A DNA stretch of 5,380 nucleotides from Myxococcales bacterium (GTDB lineage: Bacteria; Myxococcota_C; UBA6777): positions 1 to 5,380 of the forward strand of contig JALTMC010000351.1 in assembly GCA_027005175.1 (NCBI GenBank), given 5' to 3'. How positions within the stretch are numbered: the first letter of the stretch is position 1; the number at the start of each line of letters is the position of its first letter. The position numbers and the translations under genes were made by a program. The notes beneath the pieces were generated by a model that saw nothing but the letters and a program-made list of their open reading frames with translations, did not search any database and had not been told where the DNA came from. Of the stretch, positions 4,430 through 5,380 are shown piece by piece.

Positions 4430-5380
4430 ATGCCAACATTCACAGCAATCGTTATTGGAGACTCTACGCTACTCATACGATGCACAGAGGAGTTGCTCAA
4501 AGCTGGCCACACGCTACCGGCGGTCGTTACGAAAAGCCCCCTCATTGAAGACTGGTGTCGAAAGAACCGTCTGCGATGTTTGCATAAAGATGCTCCTGAT
4601 CTCAAGCTCCACATCGAGGAGCTTTCGTACGATGTCCTCTTAAGTATTGCGAATCTGGATATCCTTCCGGAGTGGATGTTAAAACATGCGGCACGAGCGG
4701 CCTACAATTTTCACGATGGCCCGTTGCCCCGCTATGCCGGTCTCAATGCAACCACTTGGGCACTGCTTGCAGGCGAGACAAGTCACGGCGTGACGTGGCA
4801 TGAGATGAGCGAAAAAGTGGACGCGGGGAAGATCGCGGTCCAGGAGATCTTTCCTATCACAGCAGAGGATACGGCATTTTCGCTGAATGCCAGATGCTAT
4901 GAGACAGGCCTTGTCACGTTCAAAAGACTGATTGAGAATATCGCAAATGACAACGTAGAGTTAACGGCTCAAGTTGGAGAGCGCAGCTACTTTGCCCGCT
5001 CCCGCCGCCCCAAGGACGCCAGCCTCATCGATCCGAAAGAGCCCGTTGATGACATCGTACGCTTGGTACAAGCACTCGACCACGGTCCCTACTGGACCGC
5101 GCTTGGTGACGCGAGGCTGCTAGCAGGGGGAGAGCTCTTTGTTGTGGGAACAGCCGAAGTTGTCGAGAGAAAAAGCCCAAATACGGTTGGAGAGATCCTG
5201 TCGCGAGATGCACAAGGCATCGTCCTCGCAGCAGCGGAGGGTACAGTCAGGCTGGGCAGGATCGAGTGGCCCAATGGGGAGCCGGTTGACATCGAAAACG
5301 AAGCAAAGCTCGCTCCTGGCCGATCCATCACATCGGGAACAAAGTTGACAGAAGACTTCCGTCAGTTGCTTCAGGCAGCT
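4430..5380 (+). CDS. Formyltransferase-domain protein, likely NRPS-associated (partial, runs off right edge)
   Basis: 317 codons are open from ATG 4430 to the window end. The protein belongs to the 10-formyltetrahydrofolate-dependent formyltransferase fold: a Rossmann N-terminal domain (about 1-190) and a C-terminal domain like that of Met-tRNA formyltransferase (about 194-285). The catalytic set is present: N93 and H95 in YNFHDGPLP (92-100) and D131 in VDAGKI (130-135), equivalent to N106, H108 and D144 of the E. coli enzyme. The loop after the His reads GPLPRYAGLNATTW (97-110) with HGVTWHEM (119-126), unlike the SLLPxxRG of Met-tRNA and ArnA enzymes; I associate this form with formylation domains that start NRPS proteins, as in LgrA or ApdA. 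Its likely role is N-formylating a carrier-bound or free starter amino acid. ATG 4430 is preferred over the out-of-frame ATG at 4426 because GAGGG at 4420-4424 is five bases away. A stop or a following carrier/adenylation domain would lie just beyond the window. A stand-alone formyltransferase remains possible. Confidence 0.9.
   Translation, partial: MPTFTAIVIGDSTLLIRCTEELLKAGHTLPAVVTKSPLIEDWCRKNRLRCLHKDAPDLKLHIEELSYDVLLSIANLDILPEWMLKHAARAAYNFHDGPLPRYAGLNATTWALLAGETSHGVTWHEMSEKVDAGKIAVQEIFPITAEDTAFSLNARCYETGLVTFKRLIENIANDNVELTAQVGERSYFARSRRPKDASLIDPKEPVDDIVRLVQALDHGPYWTALGDARLLAGGELFVVGTAEVVERKSPNTVGEILSRDAQGIVLAAAEGTVRLGRIEWPNGEPVDIENEAKLAPGRSITSGTKLTEDFRQLLQAA

Noticed and set aside
4430-5380. 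Housekeeping Met-tRNA formyltransferase (fmt)
   Set aside because: No def, priA or rsmB neighbour, and the active-site loop is GPLPRYAG rather than the usual SLLPxxRG form. It cannot be fully excluded because the C-terminal domain is Fmt-like.

Overview
The window looks like part of a secondary-metabolite (nonribosomal peptide) locus in a Gram-negative bacterium of moderate G+C content. The evidence for Gram-negative is indirect: a secreted protein that resembles, from memory, a family I associate with Leptospira and deltaproteobacterial genomes, and a DmdC/FadE-type long acyl-CoA dehydrogenase. I would guess a deltaproteobacterium in the broad sense (Myxococcota or Bradymonadota-like), with low confidence. 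No rRNA, tRNA, CRISPR or transposase gene is visible.

Layout. Bases 1-528 (minus strand) hold the first 176 codons of a nonribosomal peptide synthetase (NRPS) that begins directly with an adenylation domain and runs off the left edge; it has its own ribosome binding site and a good promoter candidate. Bases 529-1089 contain no convincing gene. They hold that promoter, a 72-bp-spaced direct repeat rich in GC palindromes, a second smaller palindrome with the same ends, and hairpins near the 3' end of the next gene. Bases 1090-2880 (minus) are a complete 596-aa acyl-CoA dehydrogenase with an intact catalytic glutamate. Bases 2881-3201 are a divergent control region with two adjoining near-palindromes of TGAAYG half-sites lying on the dehydrogenase promoter, as expected for a TetR-type fatty-acid regulator, plus a promoter candidate for the plus strand. 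Bases 3202-4419 (plus) encode a 405-aa exported protein of unknown function with a glycine-rich, possibly nucleotide- or SAM-binding motif and a very basic C-terminal tail. Ten bases later, 4430-5380 (plus) encode a formyltransferase-like protein, N- and C-terminal domains visible, still open at the right edge.

How it may fit together. The formyltransferase has the catalytic Asn-His-Asp set, but the sequence around it (FHDGPLPRYAG) is of the kind found at the start of peptide synthetases that make N-formylated products, rather than the housekeeping Met-tRNA enzyme. With an adenylation-first NRPS on the opposite side, the window probably covers two initiation-type ends of an NRPS locus. The dehydrogenase may supply or modify an acyl chain, or may simply be a beta-oxidation gene in between. 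The secreted protein is so close to the formyltransferase gene that co-transcription is likely, but its job is not known to me.
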